NCBI RefSeq assembly: GCF_030580935.1
Contig: NZ_JAUQOM010000003.1
Coordinates: 310,001 to 374,000 of the forward strand
Reading direction: 5' to 3'
Source: Sphingobium cyanobacteriorum
GTDB taxonomy: Bacteria > Pseudomonadota > Alphaproteobacteria > Sphingomonadales > Sphingomonadaceae
Length of the DNA stretch: 64,000 nt
Of this stretch, positions 37,284 through 47,650 are shown piece after piece (position 1 is the stretch's first letter; every line of letters starts with the position of its first letter). The notes below the pieces were generated by a model. That model ran no database searches and was not told the origin of the DNA. It saw only the letters and a program-made list of their open reading frames with translations. The translations under genes were made by a program, and so were the position numbers.

Positions 37284-37996
37284 CAATCCACGAAACCGGG
37301 GGGCGCTCCAAACGCTCCCCGGCCTTCTTGACCGGCCTGGCGCTGATCGCCTTTCTTCTCTTCTCCGCTTTTTGTGCGCTCGGCGCCTGGCAGATCCATC
37401 GCCTCGCCTGGAAGCGCGACCTGATCGCCCGTGTCGATGCCCGCATCCACGCCGCGCCCGTCCCGGCCCCGCTTCGCGCCACGCAGGAGGACGAATATCG
37501 CCGCGTCACGCTGACCGGCCGCTTCCTCCATGACAAGTCGGCGCTGGTGCAGGCCGTCACCGTGCGCGGCCCCGGTTTCTGGGTACTGACCCCGCTCGTC
37601 AGCGACAAGGCGATCACCCTCATCAATCGCGGCTTCGTGCCGCCCGGCCGCAAGACCCGCTACGACCGGCCCCAGGACGAGGTGCGCGTCACCGGCCTGT
37701 TGCGGCTCACGGAACCGGGTGGCGGCTTCCTGCGCAACAATGATCCGGCAGGCGACCGCTGGTATTCACGGGACGTGGCCGTGATCGCGCAGGCGCGCGG
37801 CCTGACCGGCGTGAGGGCGGACTATTTCGTCGATGCGCAGGCCGGCCCCGCCGCCTACCCCGTCGGCGGCCTGACCATCATCGCCTTCCCCAACAATCAC
37901 CTGCAATATGCCATCACCTGGTTCATACTGGCGGCCATGACTGTAGGCGCCTATAGTCTGGTCATGCGCCAGACTTGGAAAGATTGCGGGGAATGA
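37280..37996 (+). CDS. SURF1-family oxidase assembly protein
   Basis: 238 aa with helices at each end (about 15-35 and 212-232, ITWFILAAMTVGAYSLVM). SURF1 signatures are GAWQIHRLAWKRDLI, then GRFLHDKSAL, GFWVLTPL, INRGFVPP and NNHLQYAITWF. SURF1 proteins help insert heme in heme-copper oxidases. The GTG start at 37280 overlaps the cyoD stop by 4 nt, so it probably serves the bo3 oxidase. Its stop overlaps regB by 4 nt. Confidence 0.93.
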   Translation: MTIHETGGRSKRSPAFLTGLALIAFLLFSAFCALGAWQIHRLAWKRDLIARVDARIHAAPVPAPLRATQEDEYRRVTLTGRFLHDKSALVQAVTVRGPGFWVLTPLVSDKAITLINRGFVPPGRKTRYDRPQDEVRVTGLLRLTEPGGGFLRNNDPAGDRWYSRDVAVIAQARGLTGVRADYFVDAQAGPAAYPVGGLTIIAFPNNHLQYAITWFILAAMTVGAYSLVMRQTWKDCGE

Positions 37997-39318
37997 CCCT
38001 TCCCGTCGCCAGGCGCATCCGCTGGCTGCCCAGCCAGTGGCCGGCCGACGCCGCCGGGCGACGCAATATGGCGCTGCTGGTGCAATTGCGCTGGATCGCG
38101 ATTGCGGGACAGCTTGTGACGATCCTGATTGTCCATCATGGCATGGACATTCATTTGCCGCTGACATCGATGCTGGTGGTCCCCTGCATCGCGGCTCTGA
38201 TGAATATCGGCAGCCTGATGGTGCTGCGCCGTCGCGCCGACATCACCCATGCGGAACTGTTCCTGGCGCTGCTGTTCGACGTGCTGGCGCTGACGACGCA
38301 ATTATATCTGAGCGGCGGGGCGACCAATCCCTTCCTCTCGCTCTATCTGGTGCAGGTAGCGCTGGGCGCGGTGCTGCTGCATCGCTGGAGCGTCTGGGGC
38401 ATCGTCGCCGCATCATCGCTGTGCGCGGCCATGTTGAGCTTCGCCTATCGGCCGCTGGATCTGAGCGACCGGCTGGAAGGGCATCTGTTCGACCTGCACA
38501 TCATCGGCACCTGGATCTGCCTGGTCATGATCGCGGTGCTGGTGGTGCTGTTCATGACGCAGATGACGCGCAACCTGCAACAGCGCGATTCCTACCTCGC
38601 CCGGCTGCGACAACAGGCGGTGGAGGAAGAGCATATCGTGCGCATGGGCCTGCTGGCATCAGGCGCGGCGCATGAGTTGGGCACCCCCCTGGCCCAGTTG
38701 GCCGTCGTGCTGGGCGACTGGCGGCATATGCCGCAGATCCGGCAAGACCCGGCACTGGTCGAGGAGGTCGAAGAGATGGAAGCGGCGGTCAGGCGCTGCA
38801 AATCGATCCTGACCGGCATCCTCATGTCGGCGGGCGAGGCACGCGGAGAAGCGCCCCAGGCAACAGACGTGCGCAGCTTCATCGAAAGCATCGCCCGCGA
38901 CTGGCGGGCCGCCGTTCCGGGTATGCCGCTGCGCAGCGACTTTGGGCCGCACGACTATCCGCGCATCGTCGCTGATCCTGTCATCCGTCAGGCCGTCACC
39001 AACCTGCTGGACAATGCGCGCGAAGCCGGCGCAACCTATGTCAACATGATGGTCAGTCGCGACAGCCAGTGGCTGCATATCGCGGTACGCGACAATGGCC
39101 GGGGCTTCAGCCCGGAGATGCTGGCCGATTTCGGCAAGCCCTATCGGTCGAGCAAGGGCCGGCAGGGTGGCGGGCTGGGGCTGTTCCTGGTGGTCAATGT
39201 CGTGCGCAAGCTGGGCGGACGGGTCGACGCCAGCAATGGCGCGGACGGCGGCGCGATGGTGCTGCTGCGCCTGCCCTTTGCGACCCTGGCGCTGGATGAG
39301 GACAGGCATGATGACTGA
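37993..39318 (+). CDS. regB: Redox sensor histidine kinase of the RegB/PrrB/ActS family
   Basis: 441 aa. Six membrane helices occupy about residues 25-190. The quinone-binding box GGATNPF is at 108-114. The H-box ASGAAHELGTPLAQLA has phosphorylated His227, and the redox Cys is C269 (VRRCKSIL), 42 residues on, similar to RegB C265. The ATP-binding N-box NLLDNAREAGA and GGGLGLFLV are present. It senses the quinone pool and redox state. ATG 37993 overlaps the SURF1 stop, coupling the sensor to the quinol oxidase operon. Confidence 0.93.
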   Translation: MTLPVARRIRWLPSQWPADAAGRRNMALLVQLRWIAIAGQLVTILIVHHGMDIHLPLTSMLVVPCIAALMNIGSLMVLRRRADITHAELFLALLFDVLALTTQLYLSGGATNPFLSLYLVQVALGAVLLHRWSVWGIVAASSLCAAMLSFAYRPLDLSDRLEGHLFDLHIIGTWICLVMIAVLVVLFMTQMTRNLQQRDSYLARLRQQAVEEEHIVRMGLLASGAAHELGTPLAQLAVVLGDWRHMPQIRQDPALVEEVEEMEAAVRRCKSILTGILMSAGEARGEAPQATDVRSFIESIARDWRAAVPGMPLRSDFGPHDYPRIVADPVIRQAVTNLLDNAREAGATYVNMMVSRDSQWLHIAVRDNGRGFSPEMLADFGKPYRSSKGRQGGGLGLFLVVNVVRKLGGRVDASNGADGGAMVLLRLPFATLALDEDRHDD

Positions 39319-39841
39319 AAGACAGCTTCTGATCGTCGAGGATGACGAGGCGTTCGCGCGGACGCTAAAACGGTCGTTCGAACGACGCGGCTATGACGTT
39401 CTGCTGGCTGACAGTCTGGAGCGCGTGACTGCCCTGCTGACCACCAACCGGCCCGGCTTTGCGGTCGTGGATTTGAAGCTTGGACCGCAATCGGGCCTCG
39501 CCTGCGTGGCGGCGCTCCACGCCCATGATCCGGCGATGCTGATCGTCGTGCTGACCGGCTTTGCCAGCATCGCCACGGCGGTGGAGGCGATCAAGCTGGG
39601 CGCGACCAACTATCTGGCCAAACCGTCGAACACCGACGACATCGAGGCCGCCTTTGCCCGGTCGGGCGGCAACCCCGCGACGCCGCTGGCGCCCCGCCCG
39701 ACATCGATCAAGACGCTGGAATGGGAACATATCCACGAAGTGCTGAAAGACAGCGACTTCAACATATCGGAAGCGGCCCGCCGGCTGGGGATGCACCGGC
39801 GGACGCTGGCAAGAAAGCTGGACAAACGCCAGGTGCGTTAG
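39308..39841 (+). CDS. regA: Response regulator of the RegA/PrrA/ActR family
   Basis: 177 aa. The receiver domain has acidic residues at 11-13 (EDD) and the phospho-acceptor D55 (VVDLKLG). The C-terminal Fis-type helix-turn-helix NISEAARRLGMHRRTLARKL is the RegA signature. With RegB it normally controls respiration, nitrogen and carbon metabolism in response to redox. ATG 39308 overlaps the regB 3' end by 11 nt. The stop overlaps the convergent cysQ stop. Confidence 0.94.
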   Translation: MMTERQLLIVEDDEAFARTLKRSFERRGYDVLLADSLERVTALLTTNRPGFAVVDLKLGPQSGLACVAALHAHDPAMLIVVLTGFASIATAVEAIKLGATNYLAKPSNTDDIEAAFARSGGNPATPLAPRPTSIKTLEWEHIHEVLKDSDFNISEAARRLGMHRRTLARKLDKRQVR

Positions 39842-40614
39842 ACCATCTCGCGTTGCACCTGCGCGACCAGTTCCAGGACGCGGGCGGCATGCTCCTTGCG
39901 ACAGATGAGGAGGTCGGGCAGATAGACGTCGCTCTGATTGTAGATCAGGGGGCTGCCGTCTATGCGCGAACAATGGAGATCATGCGCCGCCGCAACCGCA
40001 ACCGGCGCCATGGAATCCCATTCATATTGGCCGCCGCTGTGCAGATAGATATCGGCCTGGCCCAGGATGACCGCCATCGCCTTGGCACCGGCGGAGCCCA
40101 TCGGCACCAGTTCCGCGCCCAGTCGCTCCGCGACCGCGACCGCTTCCTTGGCGGGCCGGGTACGCGACACGACCATGCGCAGCGTTTCAGGCGCAGGCGG
40201 CACGGCGACCGGCCGGTCAGAGCGCAGCACCGTGCCCTGGCCACCATCTTCGCCGTTCAGTCCCGGCAGGGCGACTGCGCCAATCACGGCCACGCCGTCA
40301 ATCGCCAGGCCGACATGCACCGCCCAGTCGGAACGCGCTTCCCCATATTCGCGCGTGCCATCGACCGGATCGACGATCCACACCCGGCTTTTGGCCAGCC
40401 GATCCGGGTTGTCCTTTTCCTCTTCGGAAAGCAGCCCGTCCTCCGGCCGCACCTCGCGCAGCGCGTGGACAAGGAACTGGTTGGCGGTCTGATCACCCGC
40501 CTTGCCCAGCGCCTTGGGGCTGAACAGGCCCGATCCACGCACGTCCAGCAGGAGACGGCCTGCAACCTCAGCCAGATGGGCGGCGAGTTCCGTATCGGTC
40601 ATCGGCGCGCTCAT
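39838..40614 (-). CDS. cysQ: 3'(2'),5'-bisphosphate nucleotidase
   Basis: 258 aa inositol-monophosphatase-fold enzyme. Metal-binding motifs are LSEEEKDN and [12 protein letters not shown], with the later [16 protein letters not shown]. It recycles PAP, the by-product of PAPS reduction or sulfation, and lies next to the sulfate-activation genes. The start ATG 40614 overlaps the cysNC stop by 4 nt, so it is in the same transcript. Confidence 0.93.
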   Translation of the reverse strand: MSAPMTDTELAAHLAEVAGRLLLDVRGSGLFSPKALGKAGDQTANQFLVHALREVRPEDGLLSEEEKDNPDRLAKSRVWIVDPVDGTREYGEARSDWAVHVGLAIDGVAVIGAVALPGLNGEDGGQGTVLRSDRPVAVPPAPETLRMVVSRTRPAKEAVAVAERLGAELVPMGSAGAKAMAVILGQADIYLHSGGQYEWDSMAPVAVAAAHDLHCSRIDGSPLIYNQSDVYLPDLLICRKEHAARVLELVAQVQREMV

Positions 40615-42524
40615 GGGATCAACCGCGCGATGATCAGGTCGGCCGCTTCTTCGGCTGTCAGCGCCGTCGTGTCGATATGGATTTCGGGATCTTCGGGCGC
40701 TTCATAAGGGCTGTCGATGCCAGTGAAATTCTTGAGGTCGCCAGCCCGCGCCTTCTTGTAGAGTCCCTTGACATCGCGCGCCTCGGCATCCGCCAGCGGC
40801 GTGTCGATATGCACCTCGATGAACTCACCGGGTTGCATCATCTGACGCACCATGTCGCGTTCCGAACGGAAGGGCGAGATGAAGGCGGTGATGACGATAA
40901 GCCCCGCATCGGTCATCAGCTTCGCCACTTCGCCCACGCGACGGATATTTTCCACCCGGTCGGCATCGGTGAAGCCCAGATCCTTGTTCAGGCCATGGCG
41001 CACATTGTCGCCATCGAGCAGGAAGGTGTGACGGTTCATCCGCACCAGCTTCTTTTCGACCAGATTGGCGATGGTCGATTTGCCAGCCCCCGACAGGCCG
41101 GTGAGCCAGAGAACCGCAGGCTTCTGATTCTTAAGATTGGCATGGGAATCGCGGCTGACATCGGTTGCCTGCCAATGGACATTCTGCGCCCGGCGCAGGC
41201 TGAAGTTCAGCATCCCCGCCGCCACGGTGGCGTTGGTGATCTTGTCGACCAGAATGAACCCGCCCAGGGTCCGATTGTCGGCATAGGGTTCAAACACGAT
41301 CTGCCTGTCCGTCGACAGATTGGCGACGCCGATCGCGTTCAGATCCAGCGTCTTGGCCGCCAGATGCTCCATCGTGTTGACATTGACCTGATATTTGGGC
41401 TGCTGCACCGTGGCGCTCACGGTCTGGGTGCCCAGTTTCAGCCAATAGGGACGACCCGGCAGCATCGCTTCATCGGCCATCCAGACGATCGTCGCTTCAA
41501 ACTGGTCGGCGGCCTGCGGCGGATTGTCCGCCAGCGCGATGACATCGCCGCGCGAACAATCGACTTCATCGGCAAAGCAGAGCGTGACCGACTGGCCGGC
41601 GACCGCTTCTTCCAGATCCCCGTCCAGCGTGACGATGCGCGTGACACTGCTGGTCTTGCCCGAAGGCAGAACGCGCACGGCATCGCCCGGCTTCACCGAT
41701 CCGGTGGCGATCAGACCGGAAAAACCGCGGAAGTCCAGGTTGGGACGGTTGACCCACTGGACCGGCATACGGAACGGCTTGTCCGCATCCGTCGCGCTGT
41801 TGACCTCGACCGTCTCCAGATGCGCGATCAGCGCCGGGCCCTTGTACCAGGGGGTGTTGGCCGACGGGCCGGTGATATTGTCGCCCTTGAAACCGGAAAT
41901 CGGGATCGGGGTGAATGCGGTGATGCCGATCGAACGGGCGAACTCGCTATAATCCTTGAGAATGCCGTCATAAACAGCCTGATCATAATCAACCAGGTCC
42001 ATCTTGTTGATGGCCAGCACGATGTTGCGGATGCCGATCAGATGGGCAAGATAGGAATGACGGCGGGTCTGCGTCAGCACGCCCTTGCGCGCATCGATCA
42101 GGATGACGGCCAGGTCGGCGGTCGAGGCGCCCGTCACCATGTTGCGGGTATATTGTTCATGGCCGGGCGTGTCGGCGACGATGAACTTGCGCTTTTCCGT
42201 GGCGAAGAAGCGATAGGCGACATCGATGGTGATGCCCTGTTCACGTTCGGCGGCCAGGCCGTCGACCAGCAGGGCGAAATCGATTTCCTGTCCCTGGGTG
42301 CCGACCTTCTTGCTGTCCGCCTGAAGCGCTTCGAGCTGGTCCTCGAAAATCATCTTGCTGTCATAGAGCAGCCGCCCGATCAGCGTCGACTTGCCATCGT
42401 CCACCGACCCGCAGGTGATGAAACGCAACATCGTCTTGTGCTCATGCACCTTGAGATACTGGTCGATATCCTCCGCGATCAGCGCGTCGGTCTTGTAAAT
42501 GGGGTCTGCGATGGTGTCGGTCAT
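40611..42524 (-). CDS. cysNC: Bifunctional sulfate adenylyltransferase subunit 1 / APS kinase
   Basis: 637 aa fusion. Residues about 1-435 are the CysN GTPase ([30 protein letters not shown]). About 440-637 are the APS kinase CysC ([31 protein letters not shown]). With CysD it makes APS at the cost of GTP hydrolysis, then phosphorylates it to PAPS. GGAAGGA lies upstream of ATG 42524. It is separated from cysD by 202 nt, longer than usual. Confidence 0.95.
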   Translation of the reverse strand: MTDTIADPIYKTDALIAEDIDQYLKVHEHKTMLRFITCGSVDDGKSTLIGRLLYDSKMIFEDQLEALQADSKKVGTQGQEIDFALLVDGLAAEREQGITIDVAYRFFATEKRKFIVADTPGHEQYTRNMVTGASTADLAVILIDARKGVLTQTRRHSYLAHLIGIRNIVLAINKMDLVDYDQAVYDGILKDYSEFARSIGITAFTPIPISGFKGDNITGPSANTPWYKGPALIAHLETVEVNSATDADKPFRMPVQWVNRPNLDFRGFSGLIATGSVKPGDAVRVLPSGKTSSVTRIVTLDGDLEEAVAGQSVTLCFADEVDCSRGDVIALADNPPQAADQFEATIVWMADEAMLPGRPYWLKLGTQTVSATVQQPKYQVNVNTMEHLAAKTLDLNAIGVANLSTDRQIVFEPYADNRTLGGFILVDKITNATVAAGMLNFSLRRAQNVHWQATDVSRDSHANLKNQKPAVLWLTGLSGAGKSTIANLVEKKLVRMNRHTFLLDGDNVRHGLNKDLGFTDADRVENIRRVGEVAKLMTDAGLIVITAFISPFRSERDMVRQMMQPGEFIEVHIDTPLADAEARDVKGLYKKARAGDLKNFTGIDSPYEAPEDPEIHIDTTALTAEEAADLIIARLIP

Positions 42525-42726
42525 ATCATGATCCTTCCCTGCGGGCAGGCTTTATGGGTTCACGCGGCGGGTGGAGACGCGGACATGTCGCGCTCGCGGT
42601 ACAGCCGCCCTTTGCAATCGATGGTCGCAGCGATCAGAGCCGGTGCGACGACAGGACGATCCTTTGCCTGGCACGATCCTTCTGCGTCTGCGCGTTGCCG
42701 CGCAAAAAGCAGAGGCGCGCGCCGCA
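42525..42726. other. 202-nt gap between cysNC and cysD
   Basis: The gap holds no convincing gene. A short frame on the - strand (42552-42776) overlaps the end of cysD and has an Arg-rich, shadow-like composition. No terminator with a T-run was found, so cysD and cysNC may still be cotranscribed. Confidence 0.4.
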
Positions 42727-43641
42727 TCAGAAATATCCTTCCTGCTTCTTCTTCTCCATGCCGGCGCCACCGGCATCCTTGTCGATCGCGCGGCCCTGCC
42801 GCTCCGACGTGGTCGTGAGCAGCGTTTCCTGGATCACTTCCGGCAACGTTTTGGCCGTGCTCTCGACCGCGCCGGTCAGCGGGTAGCAGCCCAGCGTGCG
42901 GAAGCGGATCGAGCGCATCACCGGCGTCTCGCCATCCCGCAGCGGGAAGCGGTCGTCATCGACCATCAGCAACATGCCATCGCGTTCCACCGTCGGACGA
43001 TGATCGGCGAAATAGAGCGGCACGATCGGCACATCGTTCAGATGGATATACTGCCAGATGTCCAGTTCGGTCCAGTTGCTGATCGGGAACACGCGGATGC
43101 TTTCGCCCTTGTTCTTGCGGGCATTGTACAGGTTCCACAATTCCGGGCGCTGATTCTTGGGATCCCAGCCATGGCTGGCGGTACGGAATGAAAAGATGCG
43201 TTCCTTCGCACGGCTCTTTTCCTCGTCACGCCGCGCGCCGCCAAAGGCCGCGTCGAAACCGTAAAGGTTGAGGGCCTGCTTCAGACCTTCCGTTTTCCAC
43301 ATGTCGGTATGGAGCGCGCCATGGTCGAACGGGTTGATCCCCCGCTCCTGCGCTTCGGGATTCTGATAGACCAGCAATTCCATGCCGCTTTCCTGCGCCA
43401 TCCGGTCGCGCAGCTTGTACATTTCCTGAAATTTCCAGGTCGTGTCGACATGCAGCAGCGGGAAGGGCGGCGGCGAGGGATAGAAGGCCTTGCGCGCAAG
43501 ATGCAGCATCACGGCGCTGTCCTTGCCCACCGAATAGAGCATCACCGGCTTTTCGGCCTCGGCAACGACCTCCCGCAGGATGTGGATTGCCTCGGATTCC
43601 AACCGCTGAAGATGCGTGAGTGTCTGTTTGTCGATCGCCAC
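42727..43641 (-). CDS. cysD: Sulfate adenylyltransferase subunit 2
   Basis: 304 aa, close to the typical 302. PP-loop motif [10 protein letters not shown], then the ATP-pyrophosphatase regions [19 protein letters not shown] and [10 protein letters not shown]. The C-terminus ends ...KKKQEGYF as in CysD. It makes APS from ATP and sulfate with CysN. I chose GTG 43641 because GGGAGG lies 8 nt upstream; an ATG at 43677 would add 12 residues. Divergent from the LuxR-type gene. Confidence 0.95.
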   Translation of the reverse strand: MAIDKQTLTHLQRLESEAIHILREVVAEAEKPVMLYSVGKDSAVMLHLARKAFYPSPPPFPLLHVDTTWKFQEMYKLRDRMAQESGMELLVYQNPEAQERGINPFDHGALHTDMWKTEGLKQALNLYGFDAAFGGARRDEEKSRAKERIFSFRTASHGWDPKNQRPELWNLYNARKNKGESIRVFPISNWTELDIWQYIHLNDVPIVPLYFADHRPTVERDGMLLMVDDDRFPLRDGETPVMRSIRFRTLGCYPLTGAVESTAKTLPEVIQETLLTTTSERQGRAIDKDAGGAGMEKKKQEGYF

Positions 43642-43701
43642 TGGCCATCCTCCCTTGTCATATAGTGCACACTCCATAATTTACATGACTTCAGGCTTCT
43701 C

Positions 43702-43715
43702 CCCCCATATGGGGG
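43702..43715. promoter_or_regulatory. 14-bp perfect palindrome before the luxR-type gene
   Basis: CCCCCATATGGGGG is a perfect palindrome ending 4 nt before ATG 43720. The GGGGGTG at its right edge looks like the ribosome-binding site. It could be an operator (autoregulation or shared with divergent cysD) or a small leader hairpin. Confidence 0.5.
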
Positions 43716-43719
43716 TGAA

Positions 43720-44811
43720 ATGCAATTAACCAGCGCCGATGAAACAGATTTGCTTCTTCCCCTATATGCCGGGCAGCATGACCGCGGCCATTGGCGTAAT
43801 TTTCTTACGCGGCTGCTGCGCCGCACCGACGCCTATCATGCCGCGCTGATGCTGGCGCCGGGCGGCCCCTCATCAAGTCCGCCCCATATCCTGTTCGCAG
43901 GCAAGGATTTGCGGGAGACAGCCGCAACGCTGGCAATGGACAACCCCTATGACCGTCATACCCTGCCCTATGAAGCCCTGCGACCGGGCCGAACATATCA
44001 TATGGCCGAACTCGTGGCGGTCGATCCCCAGCTTCATGCGACCGAGGAACGGTTCAACCGCGCTCTGGGCATTGTCGACGAGCGCATCATTAGGGTGCGG
44101 GAAACGGGCGGCGCCAGCGCGTGGCTGATGCTGGCAAGCAACCATTCCAGCTTTTCGGCGACGGACGGCGCCTTGCTGACAGCATTGGCGCCCCACATCA
44201 CCGTGGCCCTGCACAATGTCGTGCAGGCCGAACGGGAACAGTTGCGATCCGCAGTCGCCGCCGGGGGACTGGTGCGGGCGGGCGTGGGCTGGATGGCGAT
44301 TGCCCGCGACATGCGCGTGATCGACATCGATCCCGCTTTCGCCCACATATTACGGACCACGCCTGGGTTCGGTCATCTGGTCGGAGAACGGCTGCAACCG
44401 GAATCGCAGAAGGCCCGCCACATCGTGGCGCAGGCCTTGAGCCAGGATGCCGAACCGCGCACGGCGGTTCTGGTCCAGGAACCACGACTGGAAGCACTGC
44501 TGGTCCCCATGAATCCGCCTGTCGGCACTGCTATTGCTTCACCCGCGCTGCTGCTTTTCTGCCGGATGCCACACCCGGCGGAAAGGGACAGGCGGCCGTT
44601 GCTGGCCAATCTGTTCGGCCTGTCGCCACGCGAAGCGGAATTGTGCCTGTTGATCAGTGAGGGACAGACGATCGGCGAGGCGGCCGCCGCCATGCACCTG
44701 ACCGAGGAAACGGCACGCGGCTATTCCAAGCATATCTATGCGAAAATGAATGTCCGGGGCCAGGCCGAACTGGTCCGCGCCGTTTTCCAGAGCAGCGCCA
44801 TACTCGGTTGA
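43720..44811 (+). CDS. LuxR-type transcriptional regulator
   Basis: 363 aa. The C-terminal LuxR helix-turn-helix spans about 295-355 (LSPREAELCLLISEGQTIGEA, then MHLTEETARGYSKHIYAKMNV). The N-terminal 290 residues may be PAS/GAF-like; there is no receiver domain and no typical acyl-homoserine-lactone motif. It is divergent from the sulfate-assimilation genes, with 78 nt between starts, so it may regulate them or itself. The signal is unknown. Confidence 0.85.
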   Translation: MQLTSADETDLLLPLYAGQHDRGHWRNFLTRLLRRTDAYHAALMLAPGGPSSSPPHILFAGKDLRETAATLAMDNPYDRHTLPYEALRPGRTYHMAELVAVDPQLHATEERFNRALGIVDERIIRVRETGGASAWLMLASNHSSFSATDGALLTALAPHITVALHNVVQAEREQLRSAVAAGGLVRAGVGWMAIARDMRVIDIDPAFAHILRTTPGFGHLVGERLQPESQKARHIVAQALSQDAEPRTAVLVQEPRLEALLVPMNPPVGTAIASPALLLFCRMPHPAERDRRPLLANLFGLSPREAELCLLISEGQTIGEAAAAMHLTEETARGYSKHIYAKMNVRGQAELVRAVFQSSAILG

Positions 44812-44835
44812 AAGCAACCGCCTCTCCAGCAGATG

Positions 44836-45249
44836 TCAGGCCGGATCGCCATCGCTCGCAAAGAAATGCTGGATCACTTCACGCGCCAGCCGCGCCGGAC
44901 GCAGGGTTGTGGCGTCAATGCAGCACCAGCTTGATTTCACTTCGGCCAGCACGTCCTCGCCCCGGCGAATCACCGTTTCGTAAAAAGCGCGGGCGCCCTG
45001 CACCTTTTCCAGCAACACGGTGGCGATCACCTCATCGTTCAGGAAGGTGGGCTTGCGATAGGTGATCTCATGCTTGAGCGCGACCCAGAGATGCTCCGCG
45101 ACCGCTTCGGCCGGGGCGAGCGCGCGCCAATGGTCCAGAACGGCATTCTGCACCCATTTCAGATAACTGGCATTGTTGACATGCCCCATGAAGTCGATGT
45201 CGTCCGGGTCGATACCGACCGAATAGGAATGGGGAATCGCGTTACTCAC
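44836..45249 (-). CDS. Acyl-CoA thioesterase (4HBT hotdog fold)
   Basis: 137 aa from GTG 45249 (VSNAIPHSYSV). The hotdog signature DDIDFMGHVNNASYLKWVQ carries the catalytic Asp, and YRKPTFLNDEVIATVLL continues the fold. It resembles YbgC/FadM-type thioesterases. No clear ribosome site precedes the GTG and the frame is open further upstream, so the start is uncertain. Substrate chain length cannot be judged. Convergent with the LuxR-type gene, 24 nt apart. Confidence 0.82.
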   Translation of the reverse strand: MSNAIPHSYSVGIDPDDIDFMGHVNNASYLKWVQNAVLDHWRALAPAEAVAEHLWVALKHEITYRKPTFLNDEVIATVLLEKVQGARAFYETVIRRGEDVLAEVKSSWCCIDATTLRPARLAREVIQHFFASDGDPA

Positions 45250-45307
45250 AATAATGTCAGTAGCAGATGGGCAGCGGCACAGATAGGGGAGATCGTCCCG
45301 TTGACGC

Positions 45308-45342
45308 AAAAAAGGGGCCGGTCGGATGACCAGCCCCTTTTC
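45308..45342 (-). terminator. Rho-independent terminator of the outer-membrane barrel gene
   Basis: AAAGGGGCCGGTC (45311-45323) pairs with GACCAGCCCCTTT (45328-45340), with one mismatch and the loop GGAT. On the - strand it ends in a run of six T. It lies 80 nt after the 217-aa barrel gene and 60 nt before the thioesterase start. Confidence 0.8.
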
Positions 45343-45420
45343 ATCTGGACTTGTGCTGTTCACCGGACAGCGGCGCTCCGCAGAGGCAGGAGCCTGGCCC
45401 GGCTGTCCGAACAGATGATA

Positions 45421-46074
45421 TCAGAAGCGCCAGCCGACGCTCGCCACCACCTGATGCCGGTCGGTGTCGATGTCGAACTCCCTGCTGGTCGCGCCGTCCA
45501 TGAAGTCGATATGGGCGCTGTCATATTTGGAGTAGCGATATTCGACCTTGGCGAAAGTATTGGTGTTGATCGCGCGTTCCACACCCGCGCCGATGCGCCA
45601 GCCATCCAGCTTGAAATCGGTATCGGTTTCCTGGTTGGTGTCGCCGGCCAGCACGTCCAGCTTGGTGTTGGTGTAGCCGCCCTTCACATAGACCAGCGTG
45701 GCGGGGTTGGCGAGGATACCGGCGCGCGCGCCGATATAAAGGTCGCGGCCCTGCTTCACACGACCGAAGCCGAACTGGTCGGAAAAGTCGCGGCGGCTGC
45801 TCTTTGCGGTGGAATCGGTATATTCGCCTTCGACGCCCAGGACCGCGCTGCCGACATTGATGTCATAGCCAGCGCCCACGCCATAGAGCAGGCCGTCGAT
45901 CTTCTGGTCGTCCCGGCCATTGTCATTGTCCACGTCGCTGCCGGCGCCGGTGCGATCATAGCCAAGGATCGCTTCAACACGGGGGCCGGTGAAGGTAGGG
46001 TTGACATCCTGCGCGAAGGCGGGGGTTGCGAAGGGGACGCCAGCGAGAAGCGTTGCGACCATCAACTTACGCAT
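45421..46074 (-). CDS. Outer-membrane beta-barrel protein (Omp25/OmpW-like small porin fold)
   Basis: 217 aa. Signal peptide about 1-21 (MRKLMVATLLAGVPFATPAFAQ). Alternating hydrophobic strands follow (LLYGVGAGYDI, VLGVEGEYT, LYIGARAGIL, LVYVKGGYT, RIGAGVERAI) and it ends in the barrel signature WRF. It is similar to small eight-strand outer-membrane proteins of alphaproteobacteria. ACGGAG precedes ATG 46074. Role is probably structural; no ligand is evident. Confidence 0.82.
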   Translation of the reverse strand: MRKLMVATLLAGVPFATPAFAQDVNPTFTGPRVEAILGYDRTGAGSDVDNDNGRDDQKIDGLLYGVGAGYDINVGSAVLGVEGEYTDSTAKSSRRDFSDQFGFGRVKQGRDLYIGARAGILANPATLVYVKGGYTNTKLDVLAGDTNQETDTDFKLDGWRIGAGVERAINTNTFAKVEYRYSKYDSAHIDFMDGATSREFDIDTDRHQVVASVGWRF

Positions 46075-46253
46075 AAAAGATACTCCGTTTCATTCTCTGC
46101 CCCTTTCGAACGGGGTGAGACGCACAAGCCCCGCCGCGCCGGTTGGTTTCATGAACGGAAGATAAACGCTTGATTATGTTGCAAGAATGACACGTTATCG
46201 GATCGGCTCGTCGCTTTACTGTTCAGATCGGGGGATGAACGGAGGGAACCCGA

Positions 46254-47648
46254 TCAACATTCCACGACATTGACGGCCAGGCCGCCAAGCGACGTTTCCT
46301 TGTACCGGCTGGCCATGTCCTCGCCGGTCTGGCGCATGGTTTCGATCACCGCGTCCAGGCTGACAATATGCCGGCCATCGCCCTGAAGCGCGAGATAGGC
46401 GGCGTTGATCGCCTTGACCGCGCCCATCGTGTTGCGTTCGATGCAGGGAATTTGCACCAGGCCCCCGATGGGATCGCAGGTAAGGCCCAGATTATGTTCC
46501 ATGCCGATTTCAGCGGCATTTTCGACCTGCCCGTTGGTGCCGCCCAGCACGGCGGCCAGCCCCGCCGCCGCCATCGAGCAGGCGACGCCGACCTCCCCCT
46601 GGCACCCCATTTCGGCGGCGGAAATGGAGGCGCGCTTCTTGTAGAGGAAGCCGATCGCCGCCGCCGTCAACAGGAATCGACGCTCCCCGTCCCGGTCCGC
46701 GCCCGGCACGAAGCGGCGATAATAATGGAGCACCGCCGGGATCACGCCGGCCGCGCCATTGGTGGGGGCGGTGACGACACGGCCACCGGCCGCATTTTCC
46801 TCATTCACCGCCAGCGCGAACAGGCTGACCCATTCGAAAATCTGCGCCGGTCCCAGCGCGTCCTGTTGCAGGCGCAGGCGCTGGTGGATGGCGCGGGCGC
46901 GACGACGCACCTTGAGGCCGCCGGGCAGCAGCCCTTCCTGTTCCAGCCCCCGGTCGATCGAGGCGCTCATCGCGTCGATCACGCTGTCGAGGAAGGCGCC
47001 CGTCTCGCCCTGCGCGCGCCACGCGCCTTCGTTGCGCAGCACCAGGGTCGCGATCGACAGACCGTTCGCTTCCCCCTGCGCCAGCATCTCCGCGCCGGAA
47101 GAGAAAGGATAGGGCTGGACGACATTATGGCCGAGCGGAGAGACATCGTCGGTCAACGTCACGCCGGGCAGCACCGCGCCGCCGCCGATCGAAAAATAAT
47201 CGCGCACCAGCGGTTCCGTATGCCCCGCCAGCCAGGCGGTGAAGCGCATCCCGTTGCTGTGCGCCTCCAGAAAATCGCCCATGCGAAAGAGGAGGTCGCG
47301 CGCTTCCTCGAACGCCACCCACTGATCGACCGTACTGCCCGCACGGATGCGGCCATCGGTACGGATCGCGGCGAGGATGGCGCCAATCGCGTCTGGATCG
47401 ACGCTTTCCGGGCGATAGCCGGACAGGCCGAGGAGGATGGCGCTGTCGGTCGCATGGCCCCGGCCGGTCAACGCCAGCGACCCGAACAATTCGCACTGCA
47501 CCCTTTGCGGCCGGGCGGGCAGCGAGTCCATGAACATCAGCGCGGCGCGCATCGGCCCTACCGTATGCGAACTGGACGGGCCTATGCCGATGGTGAACAG
47601 ATCCGTCACGCTGATCGCGGTGGCAGCGTCGATGCGGCTCCTGGCCAT
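46254..47648 (-). CDS. sdaA: L-serine ammonia-lyase (iron-sulfur, single-chain)
   Basis: 464 aa. The N-terminal beta domain ([21 protein letters not shown]) and the C-terminal alpha domain with [17 protein letters not shown] and [16 protein letters not shown] supply the Fe-S cysteines. It deaminates L-serine to pyruvate. I use ATG 47648, two nt after the tamB stop with AGGGA nearby. It is unexpectedly joined to tamAB in one direction. Confidence 0.95.
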   Translation of the reverse strand: MARSRIDAATAISVTDLFTIGIGPSSSHTVGPMRAALMFMDSLPARPQRVQCELFGSLALTGRGHATDSAILLGLSGYRPESVDPDAIGAILAAIRTDGRIRAGSTVDQWVAFEEARDLLFRMGDFLEAHSNGMRFTAWLAGHTEPLVRDYFSIGGGAVLPGVTLTDDVSPLGHNVVQPYPFSSGAEMLAQGEANGLSIATLVLRNEGAWRAQGETGAFLDSVIDAMSASIDRGLEQEGLLPGGLKVRRRARAIHQRLRLQQDALGPAQIFEWVSLFALAVNEENAAGGRVVTAPTNGAAGVIPAVLHYYRRFVPGADRDGERRFLLTAAAIGFLYKKRASISAAEMGCQGEVGVACSMAAAGLAAVLGGTNGQVENAAEIGMEHNLGLTCDPIGGLVQIPCIERNTMGAVKAINAAYLALQGDGRHIVSLDAVIETMRQTGEDMASRYKETSLGGLAVNVVEC

Positions 47649-47650
47649 GC

